Below the pieces are notes generated by a model. That model saw only the letters and a program-made list of their open reading frames with translations, ran no database searches and had not been told where the DNA came from. Positions 17,195 to 26,264 of a stretch of 64,000 nucleotides of DNA are shown here, piece by piece (the first letter of the stretch is position 1; every line of letters starts with the position of its first letter). Source of the DNA: Pseudaeromonas aegiceratis. GTDB taxonomy: Bacteria > Pseudomonadota > Gammaproteobacteria > Enterobacterales > Aeromonadaceae. Made by a program: the position numbers and the translations under genes. Location: NCBI RefSeq assembly GCF_046254905.1, contig NZ_CP158016.1:124001-188000 (forward strand), read 5' to 3'.

Positions 17195-17223
17195 TAGACA
17201 AGGTAGAGGTCGGCCCTTAGTAT
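17195..17223 (+). promoter_or_regulatory. Promoter of the tRNA cluster
   Basis: TAGACA at 17195-17200, a 17-base spacer and TAGTAT at 17218-17223, ending 20 bases before the first tRNA. A C-rich discriminator (ctgccccc) follows the -10, as in stringently controlled stable-RNA promoters. Confidence 0.5.
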
Positions 17224-17243
17224 CTGCCCCCGTCCGACGACGA

Positions 17244-17320
<77 letters not shown>

Positions 17321-17357
17321 TTTTATGGCGAAGTGTTTCGGGCACTAAGACAGCAAT

Positions 17358-17434
17358 GGTGGCTGTAGCTCAGTTGGTAGAGTCCAGGATTGTGATTCCT
17401 GTTGTCGTGGGTTCGAACCCCATCAGCCACCCCA
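17358..17434 (+). tRNA. hisR: tRNA-His(GTG)
   Basis: Acceptor GTGGCTG/CAGCCAC with the extra 5' G at 17358 facing C73, the histidyl identity element. The anticodon loop TTGTGAT holds GTG. CCA is encoded. It is second of the tRNA cluster. Confidence 0.97.
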
Positions 17435-17483
17435 AATTTCGACGGCGGCCGTCCTGGCCAAGGTCACAAGAGATATCACCCGT

Positions 17484-17569
17484 GCGAGGGTGGCGGAATT
17501 GGTAGACGCGCTAGCTTCAGGTGTTAGTGTCCCACGGACGTGAGGGTTCAAGTCCCTCCTCTCGCACCA
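17484..17569 (+). tRNA. leuT: tRNA-Leu(CAG)
   Basis: A class II tRNA with a long variable arm (tgtcccacggacgt region). The anticodon stem is CTAGC/GTTAG with loop TTCAGGT (anticodon CAG, codon CUG). The acceptor is GCGAGGG/CTCTCGC with one G-U pair, and CCA is encoded. Confidence 0.97.
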
Positions 17570-17587
17570 CTCTCTTTCTCAAACCCT

Positions 17588-17664
<77 letters not shown>

Positions 17665-17670
17665 CATCTC

Positions 17671-17704
17671 AAACCCCTGCCTTGCGGCAGGGGTTTTCGT
17701 TTTT
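17671..17704 (+). terminator. Terminator of the tRNA cluster
   Basis: AACCCCTGCC/GGCAGGGGTT hairpin with TTGC loop, followed by TTCGTTTTT. Confidence 0.9.
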
Positions 17705-17705
17705 C

Positions 17706-18127
17706 AGCCCCACCACCGACGCAAGATTAAACTTTGCTTACAAAATGCCCGCTTGCAAGCGTTTTCATTTGCGCTAGTGCGCATTTACCTTATTAAATTC
17801 TGCAGTCTGCTCACAAAAATTAACCTCATTGATTGTTCTGTCGCCACGGAGGCTGACAATGTTGGCCAACAAGGACAGGAGTGGGACGCCTTCGCTGGAT
17901 TAACCGTTGCGATGTCGTTCGAATGCCATGGCAGGCTGCGCTGACTTTTCTCTTCATTCTTATCCCTTCCTGTTGCTCGCCGCGCATCGCGTGGTCCCGA
18001 TTTAATGCATGCCGACACGCTCCGGCATCACCCAGTCGCCTTGGCGGCGGGTGGATCGTTTAGATCCATATGGAAGCGTGAACATAAATCGATACAGCAA
18101 TAGTGAAGCAACGATAAGGAACCAGAT
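17706..18127 (+). other. Upstream region of the amylase gene
   Basis: About 420 bases, AT-richer than the surroundings, without a supportable gene. It must hold the amylase promoter, but I see no clear -35/-10 pair and no certain CRP or MalT box. AAGGA at 18116-18120 is the ribosome-binding site, seven bases before the ATG at 18128. Confidence 0.5.
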
Positions 18128-20686
18128 ATGTTCAGCAAGTCCAGCAAGCTGGGGCTGGCGACTGCGGTCGCCATCGCCCTGGGTGGCGGCCTGGTACCGG
18201 CCCACGCCGGCGTCATCGTCCACCTGTTCCAATGGAATTACAACGACGTAGCCAACGAGTGCGAAACCGTACTCGGCCCCAAAGGGTATGCCGCCGTGCA
18301 GATCAACCCGCCGGCAGAACACCTGCAAGGCAGCAGCTGGTGGACCGTCTACCAGCCCATCAACTACCGTAACTTTACCGCCAAGGGCGGTAACGAAACG
18401 GAACTCAGAAGCATGATCACCCGTTGTAACGCCGCTGGCGTCAAGGTCTATGCCGATGCGGTGTTCAACCAGTTGGCCAGTGGTTCCAGTACGGGCACCG
18501 GGGGCAGCAGTTTCGACAGCAGCTCCTTCAGCTATCCCTACTTCGGTTACAACGACTTCCACCATGCCGGTTCCATCACCGATTACACCAATCGGGACAA
18601 TGTGCAAAATGGTGCCCTGCTCGGTCTGCCGGATCTCAATACCGGTTCTAGCTATGTTCAATCCGAGCTGGCTACCTACCTCAATACCCTGCAGTCATGG
18701 GGCGTGGCCGGTTTCCGGATCGATGCGGCCAAACACATGAGCGTCTCGGATCTGTCCGGTATCCTGTCTCTGGCCGGCAACCCGTTTGTTTATTCAGAGG
18801 TGATTGGTGCCAGTGGCGAGCCTATTCAGCCTTCTGAATACTTGGGGCTGGGGGCGGTGACCGAGTTTGCGTATGGCACCAACTTGGCTACCCAATTCAA
18901 TGGTCAGATCAATAACCTGAAGACGTTTGGCGAGAGCTGGGGTCTGCTGAGCTCCGACAAGGCCGAGGTGTTCGTGGTCAACCATGACCGGGAGCGCGGC
19001 CACGGCGGTGGCGGCATGCTGACCTACAAGGACGGCTCCAAGTACAACCTGGCCAACGTCTTCATGCTGGCCTGGCCCTACGGCAAGTATCCCCAGGTGA
19101 TGTCCGGCTACGACTACGGTAGCGATACCGATGCCGGCGCCCCCAGTGTCGCCGTCTGTACCGGCAGCTGGAACTGCGATCACCGCTGGAGCAACATCGC
19201 CAACATGGTCTCCTTCCATAACGTGGTGGAAGGTACCGCCATGCAGAACTGGCAGGATATCGGCACCAACCAGATCGCCTTCGGTCGGGGCAGCAAGGGC
19301 TTTGTGGTGATCAACAACACCAGCAACAGCCTCACCTCCACCCTGCAGACCGGCCTGCCGGCCGGCACCTACTGCAACATTCTGGCCGGTGACGACCTGT
19401 GCAGCGGCAGCAACATAGTGGTGGCCAGCGATGGTACCGCCAGCTTCACCGTGGGCGGCATGCAGGCCGCGGCGATCCATGTGGGCGCCATCCCCTGTGA
19501 CGGCGATGCCTGTGTGGTAGAACGCTTCAGCAGCCTCTACTTCCGCGGTACGTCCAACAGCTGGGTTGCCACGCCCATGACGGTGGATGCTGAGACTCGC
19601 ATCTGGTCCACCACGGTTACCTTCGACGGTGCCGGTGACAGCGATGGTGCCCAGCGCTTCAAGTTTGATGTGACGGGTGACTGGAGCCAGAACTACGGCG
19701 ATACCGAGGCCGATGGCGTGCTGGATCTCAATAGCACCCAGGACATCTACTTTACGGGCGTCGGCACCTACAAGGTCTCTGTGGACGAGAGCGATCTCTC
19801 CTACAGCCTGACCCTGGTGGACGATCAGCAGGCGCCGGTTGCCGCAGTGACGCCGGCAGCCATCACGGTTACCCAGGGGGATCCCGTGGTGTTTGACGCC
19901 TCCGGTTCCACCGACGACGGCCAGATCGTGAGCTACAGCTGGTCTACCGGCGGCACGGCGGCGACCGAGACAGTGACCTTCGATACCCTGGGGACCTTTG
20001 AGGTCACCGTCACAGTGACCGATGACGACGGCATGACCGACACCGCCACCGCCACAGTGACCGTTACCGATGGCAGCGTCGTCTACGACTCCAACTACGA
20101 CACCATGTACTTCCGCGGCACCCCCAACAGCTGGGGCACCCAGGCGATGAGCCTGGTGGCTGACAACCTGTGGGAAGCCACCGTGACCTTCGACGGTCAG
20201 ACCAACCAGCGCTTCAAGTTCGACGTGGCCGGTGACTGGGTGACCAACTTCGGTGATACCGATGCTAATGGTGTGGCCGAGCAGACCGGCAGTGACATTT
20301 ACACCAGCGTGGTGGGCGAGTACAAGGTGCAGTTCAACGATGAGACCAAGGCGTATAGCCTGACGCTGGTCGGTGAGCCTGTCTATACCAGCACCTATGA
20401 CAGCATGTACTTCCGTGGCACTCCCAACAGCTGGGCAGCCACCGCCATGACCCTGGTGGCGAATAACACCTGGCAGACCACCATCACCTTCGACGGTACC
20501 GGTGACAGCAGTGGCAGCCAGCGCTTCAAGTTTGACGTGGCCGGTGACTGGGCGACCAACTTCGGCGACAACAACGCCGATTACGTGGCCGACCTGACGG
20601 GTTCCGACATCACCACGGATGTGGTGGGGACCTATGTGGTGACCTTCAACGACAGCACCAAGGTTTACAGCCTGGTAGCGGAATAA
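18128..20686 (+). CDS. Secreted modular alpha-amylase (GH13)
   Basis: An 852-residue secreted endo-alpha-1,4-glucanase. The signal peptide ends at about A27 (PAHA/GVIV). The GH13 barrel (28 to about 390) is of the animal/Streptomyces/Pseudoalteromonas type. Region I is DAVFNQ (110-115), region II GFRIDAAKH with nucleophile D199, region III SEVIG with acid/base E224, and region IV VVNHD with D287. Region I has Gln where nearly all family members have His. A C-terminal beta domain follows (to about 460). Three related starch-binding-like modules each begin YFRGT.NSW (about 471, 661 and 761). A PKD domain (about 569-656) separates the first from the other two. A strong terminator follows. Confidence 0.92.
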   Translation: MFSKSSKLGLATAVAIALGGGLVPAHAGVIVHLFQWNYNDVANECETVLGPKGYAAVQINPPAEHLQGSSWWTVYQPINYRNFTAKGGNETELRSMITRCNAAGVKVYADAVFNQLASGSSTGTGGSSFDSSSFSYPYFGYNDFHHAGSITDYTNRDNVQNGALLGLPDLNTGSSYVQSELATYLNTLQSWGVAGFRIDAAKHMSVSDLSGILSLAGNPFVYSEVIGASGEPIQPSEYLGLGAVTEFAYGTNLATQFNGQINNLKTFGESWGLLSSDKAEVFVVNHDRERGHGGGGMLTYKDGSKYNLANVFMLAWPYGKYPQVMSGYDYGSDTDAGAPSVAVCTGSWNCDHRWSNIANMVSFHNVVEGTAMQNWQDIGTNQIAFGRGSKGFVVINNTSNSLTSTLQTGLPAGTYCNILAGDDLCSGSNIVVASDGTASFTVGGMQAAAIHVGAIPCDGDACVVERFSSLYFRGTSNSWVATPMTVDAETRIWSTTVTFDGAGDSDGAQRFKFDVTGDWSQNYGDTEADGVLDLNSTQDIYFTGVGTYKVSVDESDLSYSLTLVDDQQAPVAAVTPAAITVTQGDPVVFDASGSTDDGQIVSYSWSTGGTAATETVTFDTLGTFEVTVTVTDDDGMTDTATATVTVTDGSVVYDSNYDTMYFRGTPNSWGTQAMSLVADNLWEATVTFDGQTNQRFKFDVAGDWVTNFGDTDANGVAEQTGSDIYTSVVGEYKVQFNDETKAYSLTLVGEPVYTSTYDSMYFRGTPNSWAATAMTLVANNTWQTTITFDGTGDSSGSQRFKFDVAGDWATNFGDNNADYVADLTGSDITTDVVGTYVVTFNDSTKVYSLVAE

Positions 20687-20706
20687 GCGACCCCGTGTTG
20701 CAGCGC

Positions 20707-20735
20707 AAACCGCCGGCCATGCCGGCGGTTTTTTT
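20707..20735 (+). terminator. Terminator after the amylase gene
   Basis: AACCGCCGGC/GCCGGCGGTT hairpin (20708-20730) with an ATG-centred loop and seven T residues. The convergent hydrolase gene's stop codon lies inside the T-tract, so it may serve both strands. Confidence 0.85.
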
Positions 20736-21702
20736 ATGGGCGATCGGAACGGGTCAGCTGCTGGCGCAACCAATGGCGCCAGTGTTGCGGATCGTCCCGC
20801 TGGCAGGGAGACTGGGGTAAAAATTCTGCCTCGTCGCTCAAGGGCATCAGCCGATGAATGGCCGGATCCTTGGGGGCGGCCACCAGCAGCAGAGGGTGGC
20901 TGGTGATGGCTTCTCCCAGGCTGATGGCCTGCTGCAGTTGTGCCATGGCAGTGGCCTGGGCGGCGCTTGGCCCCATGCGCAGGCGCAGCAGTTTGGTTGG
21001 CTGCTGGAGGTCGGCCGGGCACAGCAGCAGGGTGGCGGCAACCTCATCCTGGGCCAGCAGGGCATTGAGGGCCAGGGGCTGGCTCCAGCCGCGGGCCACC
21101 AGCAGCTGGGGCCGCCTGGCGTCCTGCTGCCGCAGGGCCTGGCTGGCCGCCAGCACCAGATCCGGCTGGCCGTCCAGATCCAGCTCCTTGGCGGCGCCAT
21201 TGCCCGGTAGATCCAGGCTCAACAGGCCCCAGCCTTCCTCCAGTGCCGCCTGGCGCCAGGACTCCGCCTCCAGACCACTCAGATCCACATCGCCCAGCAG
21301 GAGCAGCCAGGCGGTGGGCGGTTTGGCCGGCAGATGCAGCAGGGCTTCCACCCGTTTGCCCTGCACAATCAATGGCAACAGGCTGGTCCGCCAGCCCAGG
21401 GCCTTGGCGGCCGCCAGGTAATAGGCGGCCGCATTGGCATACAGCTGGTTGTCTGCCGGGGTGCGGCGGTTGGGGTGGGCGGCCAGCAGGCTCAGGCCAC
21501 TGGCCTGCCGCAACAGCGCGCCTCGGGCAGTGCCACTGGCGGTCTGGGCGGCATCATAGGCCTGCTGGGCCTGGTCAGCCCAGTGTCCCTGGCGGATCTG
21601 GGCCTCGCTGAGACCGAAGGCGGTCTGCCAATGGGGAATATCGGGGGTGGCCTGGGCCAGGGTGCTCATCAGCGCCAGGGCCAGCAGGGAAGGGGATCGC
21701 AT
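20734..21702 (-). CDS. Exported alpha/beta-hydrolase-like protein
   Basis: A 322-residue protein with a signal peptide (MRSPSLLALALMSTLAQA). The fold resembles FrsA-type alpha/beta hydrolases: a helical N-terminal half with a YYLAAAKALGW segment, then strands VEALLHLP, WLLLLGDVDL and LLSLDLPGNG. The nucleophile elbow position reads ARGWSQPLAL. This has a serine but not the full GxSxG, and a histidine placement is unclear. It may be a non-catalytic or divergent esterase; I cannot name a substrate. It ends within the amylase terminator and lies four bases upstream of the end of the large GGDEF-EAL gene, with which it may share no promoter. Confidence 0.65.
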   Translation of the reverse strand: MRSPSLLALALMSTLAQATPDIPHWQTAFGLSEAQIRQGHWADQAQQAYDAAQTASGTARGALLRQASGLSLLAAHPNRRTPADNQLYANAAAYYLAAAKALGWRTSLLPLIVQGKRVEALLHLPAKPPTAWLLLLGDVDLSGLEAESWRQAALEEGWGLLSLDLPGNGAAKELDLDGQPDLVLAASQALRQQDARRPQLLVARGWSQPLALNALLAQDEVAATLLLCPADLQQPTKLLRLRMGPSAAQATAMAQLQQAISLGEAITSHPLLLVAAPKDPAIHRLMPLSDEAEFLPQSPCQRDDPQHWRHWLRQQLTRSDRP

Positions 21703-21706
21703 GACA

Positions 21707-24700
21707 TCACTCTCGCAATAGCAGTTCCGTCTCCGGAGTCAGGACCCAGCTTCGCATCTTTTCTTCGAAGGCGCAGGGCGGCAGCGGTGGGCTGAGCAGA
21801 TAACCTTGCAGTCGGTCACAGCCCAGCTGGCGCAGGAAGGCCAATTGCTCCGGGGTTTCCACCCCTTCGGCCAGCACCCGCAGACCCAGGGCATGGCCCA
21901 TGGCGACGATGGCGCTGGCGATCTCGGTGTCATCCCGCTGGTGGGGCAAATCATCCACGAACTGCTTGTCGATCTTGAGCATGTTCAGGGGCAGGCGTTT
22001 GAGGTAGGCCAGGGAGGAGTAGCCGGTGCCGAAGTCGTCGATGGCCAGCTGGATGCCCAGGGCCTGCAGCTCGGTCAGCAACTGGATGCATTCGCTCTCC
22101 CGCTCGATCAGGGCGCTTTCGGTCAGCTCCAGCTCCAGGAACTGGGGCGGGAAGCCGGTCTCGGCCAGGATCTGGCGAATGCTGTCTCCCAGGCCGGGTT
22201 GGCGCAGCTGGCGGGCCGACAGGTTGACCGCCAGGGTCAAGGGCGGCAGCCCGGCTTCGCGCCAGCGTTGGCCCTGGCGGCAGGCTTCCCGCAGCACCCA
22301 TTCGCCGATGCGGTTGATGAGGCCCGTCTCCTCGGCCAGGGGGATGAACTGGGCCGGGGAGATTAGCTCGCCCTGGGGATCCTGCCAGCGGATCAGGGCC
22401 TCGACCCCCACCAGCCGGTGGCTGGAAATTTCCAGCTGGGGTTGGTAGTAGAGGCAGAACTCCTCCTGATCGATGGCGCGCCGCAGCCGCATCTCCAGGG
22501 CCAGCCGCTCCTGGGCCACCTGGGTCAGCTCGGTGGAGAAGAAGCAGAAACAGCCCTTGCCTTCGGCCTTGGCCCGATACAGGGCGCTGTCGGCCTGGCG
22601 CAGCAACTCGTCGGCATGCTGGCCGAACTCAGGAAACAGGCTGATGCCGATGCTGGCCCCCACCACCACCTCCTGGTCGTTGGGCAGGCGCACCGGTTGC
22701 TGCAGCAGCTCGATCAGCTGCTCCGCGATGCGGGAGACTTCATTGAGGCTAGGGTTGGACTCCAGCAGCACGGTGAATTCGTCGCCCCCCTGGCGGGAGA
22801 TGACGTCGCTTTGCCGCAGGCGACCGCGTAACCGCTGGGCGATCTCCTTGAGCAGGGCATCCCCCATGGGGTGGCCATAGCTGTCGTTGACGTTCTTGAA
22901 GCGATCCAGATCCAGCATCAGCAGGGCGAAGCGCTCCTGCTCCCGCCGGGCCCGCCGCAGGGCCAGTTCCAGCCGATCCTGCATCAGGATGCGGTTGGGC
23001 AGACCCGTGAGAGGATCGTGGTGCGCCAAGAACTCCAGCTTGGCCTCGGAGGCCTTGAGTTGGGAGATGTCGGTGTAGACGCAGACGCTCTGTATCACCT
23101 GCTGCTGCTCATCCCGGATCAGAGTGATGCTCAGCAGCTGGGGCCTGAGCTCGCCATCCTTGCGCCGGCTCCACACCTCGCCCCGCCAATGGTTCTGGTT
23201 GACCCTGGCCTGATCCACCAGCTCGAAGAACTGGGGTCCCTGGCCCTGTACGCCAAATAGGGTGGGGGTGCGGCCCAACAGCTCGGTGGCCGGGAAACCC
23301 AGGTGTTCGATCAGGGCCGGGTTGACCGCCAGGATGCGGCCCTGGGCATCGGTGATCATGATGCCCTCGTGGCTGTTGTCGAACACCACATTGGCCTGAC
23401 TCAGGCGCAGCTCGTTCTCCTTCAGGGCGGTGATGTTGGTCAGGGTGCCGATAAAGCCCTGCAGCTGATGGTGTTCGTCGAACTCCGGCTCGGTGGCCAC
23501 GCTGACCCACAGCACCCGGCCATCGGGCTGGACGAAGCGAAAATCCTGATGGGCCGGCACCGCATGGTGGATGGCCCGCCGCCAGTGACGCAGCACCCGC
23601 AACTTGTCATCCCGGTGCACCGCCGACCAGTAGTGATTGTCCAGCACCTGCTGGGGCGGCAGCCCGATGAGGCTGCCGGCTCTATCGTTGAGGTAGGTGA
23701 GGCGCCCCCTGGCGTTGCTGCGGAAGATGCCGACGGGGGCCATGGTGGCCAGGGTATGGAACAGCCGCTCGCTCTCCTGCAGCGCCAGCTCTGTGTGCTT
23801 GCGCTCCGTGATGTCCCCCAGCACGCTCTCATAGGCCAGGGGGCGGCTCAGGTTGTCCTGCTGCAAGCGCCCCTGATCCTCCACCCAGCGCACCGCCTGG
23901 TCTCGGGTCAGGATCCGGTATTCCAGGCGGAAGTGGCTGGGCAGGGTGCGCAATATCTGGGCCAGCTGAGCCCGGACGCGCAGTCGGTCTTCCGGGTGGA
24001 TCAGGTGCTCGAAGTCCAGACTGTGGCTCAGCAGCTGTTGGGGGCTGAAGCCCCAGCGCTGCACGTTACCCGAGATATAGCTGATGGGCAGCTGGGGCTC
24101 GGCCCGGCGGCTCAGCAGCACCACCTGACTGGCTTCCACCACCCGGTTGGCGCTGTGCAGGGCGCTGATGGCCTCCATGCGCTCGGCCTCCCGCAGCAGG
24201 TTGTCCAGGGCGAAGGAGACATCGTTGGCCATCTCGTCCAGGGTCTGCATCATCTCATGGGTGAAGAAGCCCTCCTGATCGGCATACAGGCTGATGACGC
24301 CCATCAGCTGCCGGTCCTCGAAGAGGGGCAGTAGGGCGGCGGCGCGGAATTGGGCCAGCAGGGCCCGTTCATGACAGGGTTGGGTGAGGGGATCCTGCAG
24401 GTAGTTGTTACACAGGTAGTGGTGGCCGCTCTGGCGCACCCGCTGCAGCGGCCCCTGCCAGCACTGCTGGCAGGGCTGGTCATCCAGGAAGCTGTGGCCC
24501 ATCCCGTGGTGGGCGACGATGTCCACCCCTTGGGTCTGCGCCCCGAACAGGCCGATCCAGGCAAAGCGCAGGCCGCCTTGTTCCACCAGGATGCGGCAGA
24601 CCTGGTCGAACAGATCCTGCCGTCGGGTGGTGCGGACTATGATCTGACTGGTGTGGGACAGGGTGTTGTAGAGGGCCTTCTGCCGCAGCAGCGCCTGCTC

Positions 24701-26173
24701 GGTCTGCCGGCGTTGGCTGATGTCATCCACCATGGTCATCAGGTGGGTGACCCGCCCCGTCTCGTCCCGAATGGGTCTCACCTCGAAGCTGGTGTGGATC
24801 AGGTGGCCATCCTTGTGCAACAGGCGTTTCTCCAGCCGGTAGCTGTCGAGCCCCTCTTCCAGCACCTGGCGCAGCCAGGGCGCCTCCCGGGCCCAGTCCT
24901 CGGGATGGCTGACCTGCCCCCAGCTGAGCTTCGCCAGGCTGGGGCCGTCATAGCCCAGCATGTCGCACAGCTTCTGATTGTATCTGTCCCAATGCTGGCG
25001 CTGAGGCGTCCCTATGCCCAGACCGACGAAGGGCATGTCGAAGAAGTGTGCCAGCAGGGGCTCGCTATCGGGATCCCGTGGCGCCGCCAGGCCGAACCGG
25101 CCGGCGCGGCGTGCCGGTGGCCAGAGGCCGTTGGCCAGCAGGCTGAGCAGCATCAGACCCGCCAGCAGCAGGCCAAGCCAGCGCCACAGACCATAGGTCA
25201 GGGACTGGGGATCGGTATGCACCACCAGCAGCCAGCTGGGCACCGCCAGGGGCTGCCAGGCCAGCCAGGGCAGGCGGGTCTGGGCCAGCTGGTTGTGTTG
25301 CACCGCTTGCAGCAGCAGTTGGGCGGCGTCCGGGGCGAGCCAATCATCGGTCGCCGTCAACGGCGCGACGCCATCGGCCTGCAGGCGCAACAGATCCGTG
25401 CGCCAGGGAGCCTGGGGGGGATTGAGCTGGGCCAGCAGGCGACGCTGGGGATCCAGGCGCAGCACCAGCCAGCCCTTCAGGGTGGCGGTGTCGCTGATGA
25501 GGGGCAGCAAGAGGTCCAGACAGGGGGTCTGCCCATCTGGCGGGGCGATCAGGGGGGCGAGGGGTTGCCGGGTGAGCCAGGCCGGGTTGGGCAGGGGACC
25601 CGGGGTGGGGGCCGCCTGTTGCGCCAGGGGACGCCCCCGGGGATCCAGCAGCCAGGCACCTTGGAGATCGTTCACCCGGGTCAGGTTGGTCAGCCGCTCA
25701 TGCCAGCGGTGCGCCAAGGGTCTGGTGGGCTCCTGCAGCTGGCGCAGGAGGGCCGCGTCCTGGCTCAGCTGGCGACCGGCGGCCCACTGGGCCTCCAGCC
25801 AGTCTTGGATGACCTGGGCCTGCTGGCGTGCGGCCTGTTGCAGGGGGAGCGCCTGTTGCCGGGCCAGCCAGGGCGGTAGCAGCAGGGCCAGGGTGGCCAA
25901 CAGGAGTGCCAGCAGCAGCCAGGGCAGAGGGCGGGCGTTGGCGTCCGACCCCGGGGGGCGTTGGGCGTTCGGCAACCAGAGGCGGGCGCACAGCAGCAGG
26001 AGCAGCAGATCCTTGCCTGTCATCAATGACAGGTGCCAGATTGGATCCGTCACCAGTCGATTTATGAGCCATTCGAGGCCGAATAGTGCCATGCCCAGGG
26101 TCAACAGGCGAAACAACAGGGGCGACCAAGCAAATTTAGGTCTCGAATGATTCCTCTTTCTTACATCAGGCAT
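21707..26173 (-). CDS. Large multi-sensor GGDEF-EAL protein
   Basis: A 1488-residue inner-membrane c-di-GMP protein. The N-terminus carries about three hydrophobic helices within residues 15-120, and another helix at about 335-360 closes a periplasmic sensing region. The cytoplasm holds PAS (about 370-490), GAF (about 500-650), and three further PAS/PAC blocks (about 670-1035). The GGDEF signature is RQGGDEF (about 1128) with an RQSD inhibitory site five residues before it. The EAL domain keeps EALIRW, NLSARQL, ELTESAL, DDFGTGYSS, KIDKQF and AEGVET. Both catalytic sites look intact. The hydrolase-like gene follows four bases downstream on the same strand. Confidence 0.9.
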   Translation of the reverse strand: MPDVRKRNHSRPKFAWSPLLFRLLTLGMALFGLEWLINRLVTDPIWHLSLMTGKDLLLLLLCARLWLPNAQRPPGSDANARPLPWLLLALLLATLALLLPPWLARQQALPLQQAARQQAQVIQDWLEAQWAAGRQLSQDAALLRQLQEPTRPLAHRWHERLTNLTRVNDLQGAWLLDPRGRPLAQQAAPTPGPLPNPAWLTRQPLAPLIAPPDGQTPCLDLLLPLISDTATLKGWLVLRLDPQRRLLAQLNPPQAPWRTDLLRLQADGVAPLTATDDWLAPDAAQLLLQAVQHNQLAQTRLPWLAWQPLAVPSWLLVVHTDPQSLTYGLWRWLGLLLAGLMLLSLLANGLWPPARRAGRFGLAAPRDPDSEPLLAHFFDMPFVGLGIGTPQRQHWDRYNQKLCDMLGYDGPSLAKLSWGQVSHPEDWAREAPWLRQVLEEGLDSYRLEKRLLHKDGHLIHTSFEVRPIRDETGRVTHLMTMVDDISQRRQTEQALLRQKALYNTLSHTSQIIVRTTRRQDLFDQVCRILVEQGGLRFAWIGLFGAQTQGVDIVAHHGMGHSFLDDQPCQQCWQGPLQRVRQSGHHYLCNNYLQDPLTQPCHERALLAQFRAAALLPLFEDRQLMGVISLYADQEGFFTHEMMQTLDEMANDVSFALDNLLREAERMEAISALHSANRVVEASQVVLLSRRAEPQLPISYISGNVQRWGFSPQQLLSHSLDFEHLIHPEDRLRVRAQLAQILRTLPSHFRLEYRILTRDQAVRWVEDQGRLQQDNLSRPLAYESVLGDITERKHTELALQESERLFHTLATMAPVGIFRSNARGRLTYLNDRAGSLIGLPPQQVLDNHYWSAVHRDDKLRVLRHWRRAIHHAVPAHQDFRFVQPDGRVLWVSVATEPEFDEHHQLQGFIGTLTNITALKENELRLSQANVVFDNSHEGIMITDAQGRILAVNPALIEHLGFPATELLGRTPTLFGVQGQGPQFFELVDQARVNQNHWRGEVWSRRKDGELRPQLLSITLIRDEQQQVIQSVCVYTDISQLKASEAKLEFLAHHDPLTGLPNRILMQDRLELALRRARREQERFALLMLDLDRFKNVNDSYGHPMGDALLKEIAQRLRGRLRQSDVISRQGGDEFTVLLESNPSLNEVSRIAEQLIELLQQPVRLPNDQEVVVGASIGISLFPEFGQHADELLRQADSALYRAKAEGKGCFCFFSTELTQVAQERLALEMRLRRAIDQEEFCLYYQPQLEISSHRLVGVEALIRWQDPQGELISPAQFIPLAEETGLINRIGEWVLREACRQGQRWREAGLPPLTLAVNLSARQLRQPGLGDSIRQILAETGFPPQFLELELTESALIERESECIQLLTELQALGIQLAIDDFGTGYSSLAYLKRLPLNMLKIDKQFVDDLPHQRDDTEIASAIVAMGHALGLRVLAEGVETPEQLAFLRQLGCDRLQGYLLSPPLPPCAFEEKMRSWVLTPETELLLRE

Positions 26174-26264
26174 GGCTATCCGGCGGCAGAGCGGGTCAGG
26201 TCGTCCCTTGTATATAGCATCTGAATCCTACCGCGCCGCCAAGGTAAGGTCTCAATAGAGGCCG

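Noticed and set aside
17032..17220. 62-residue frame upstream of the tRNA cluster
   Set aside because: Overlaps the tRNA promoter, lacks a ribosome site and resembles no family.
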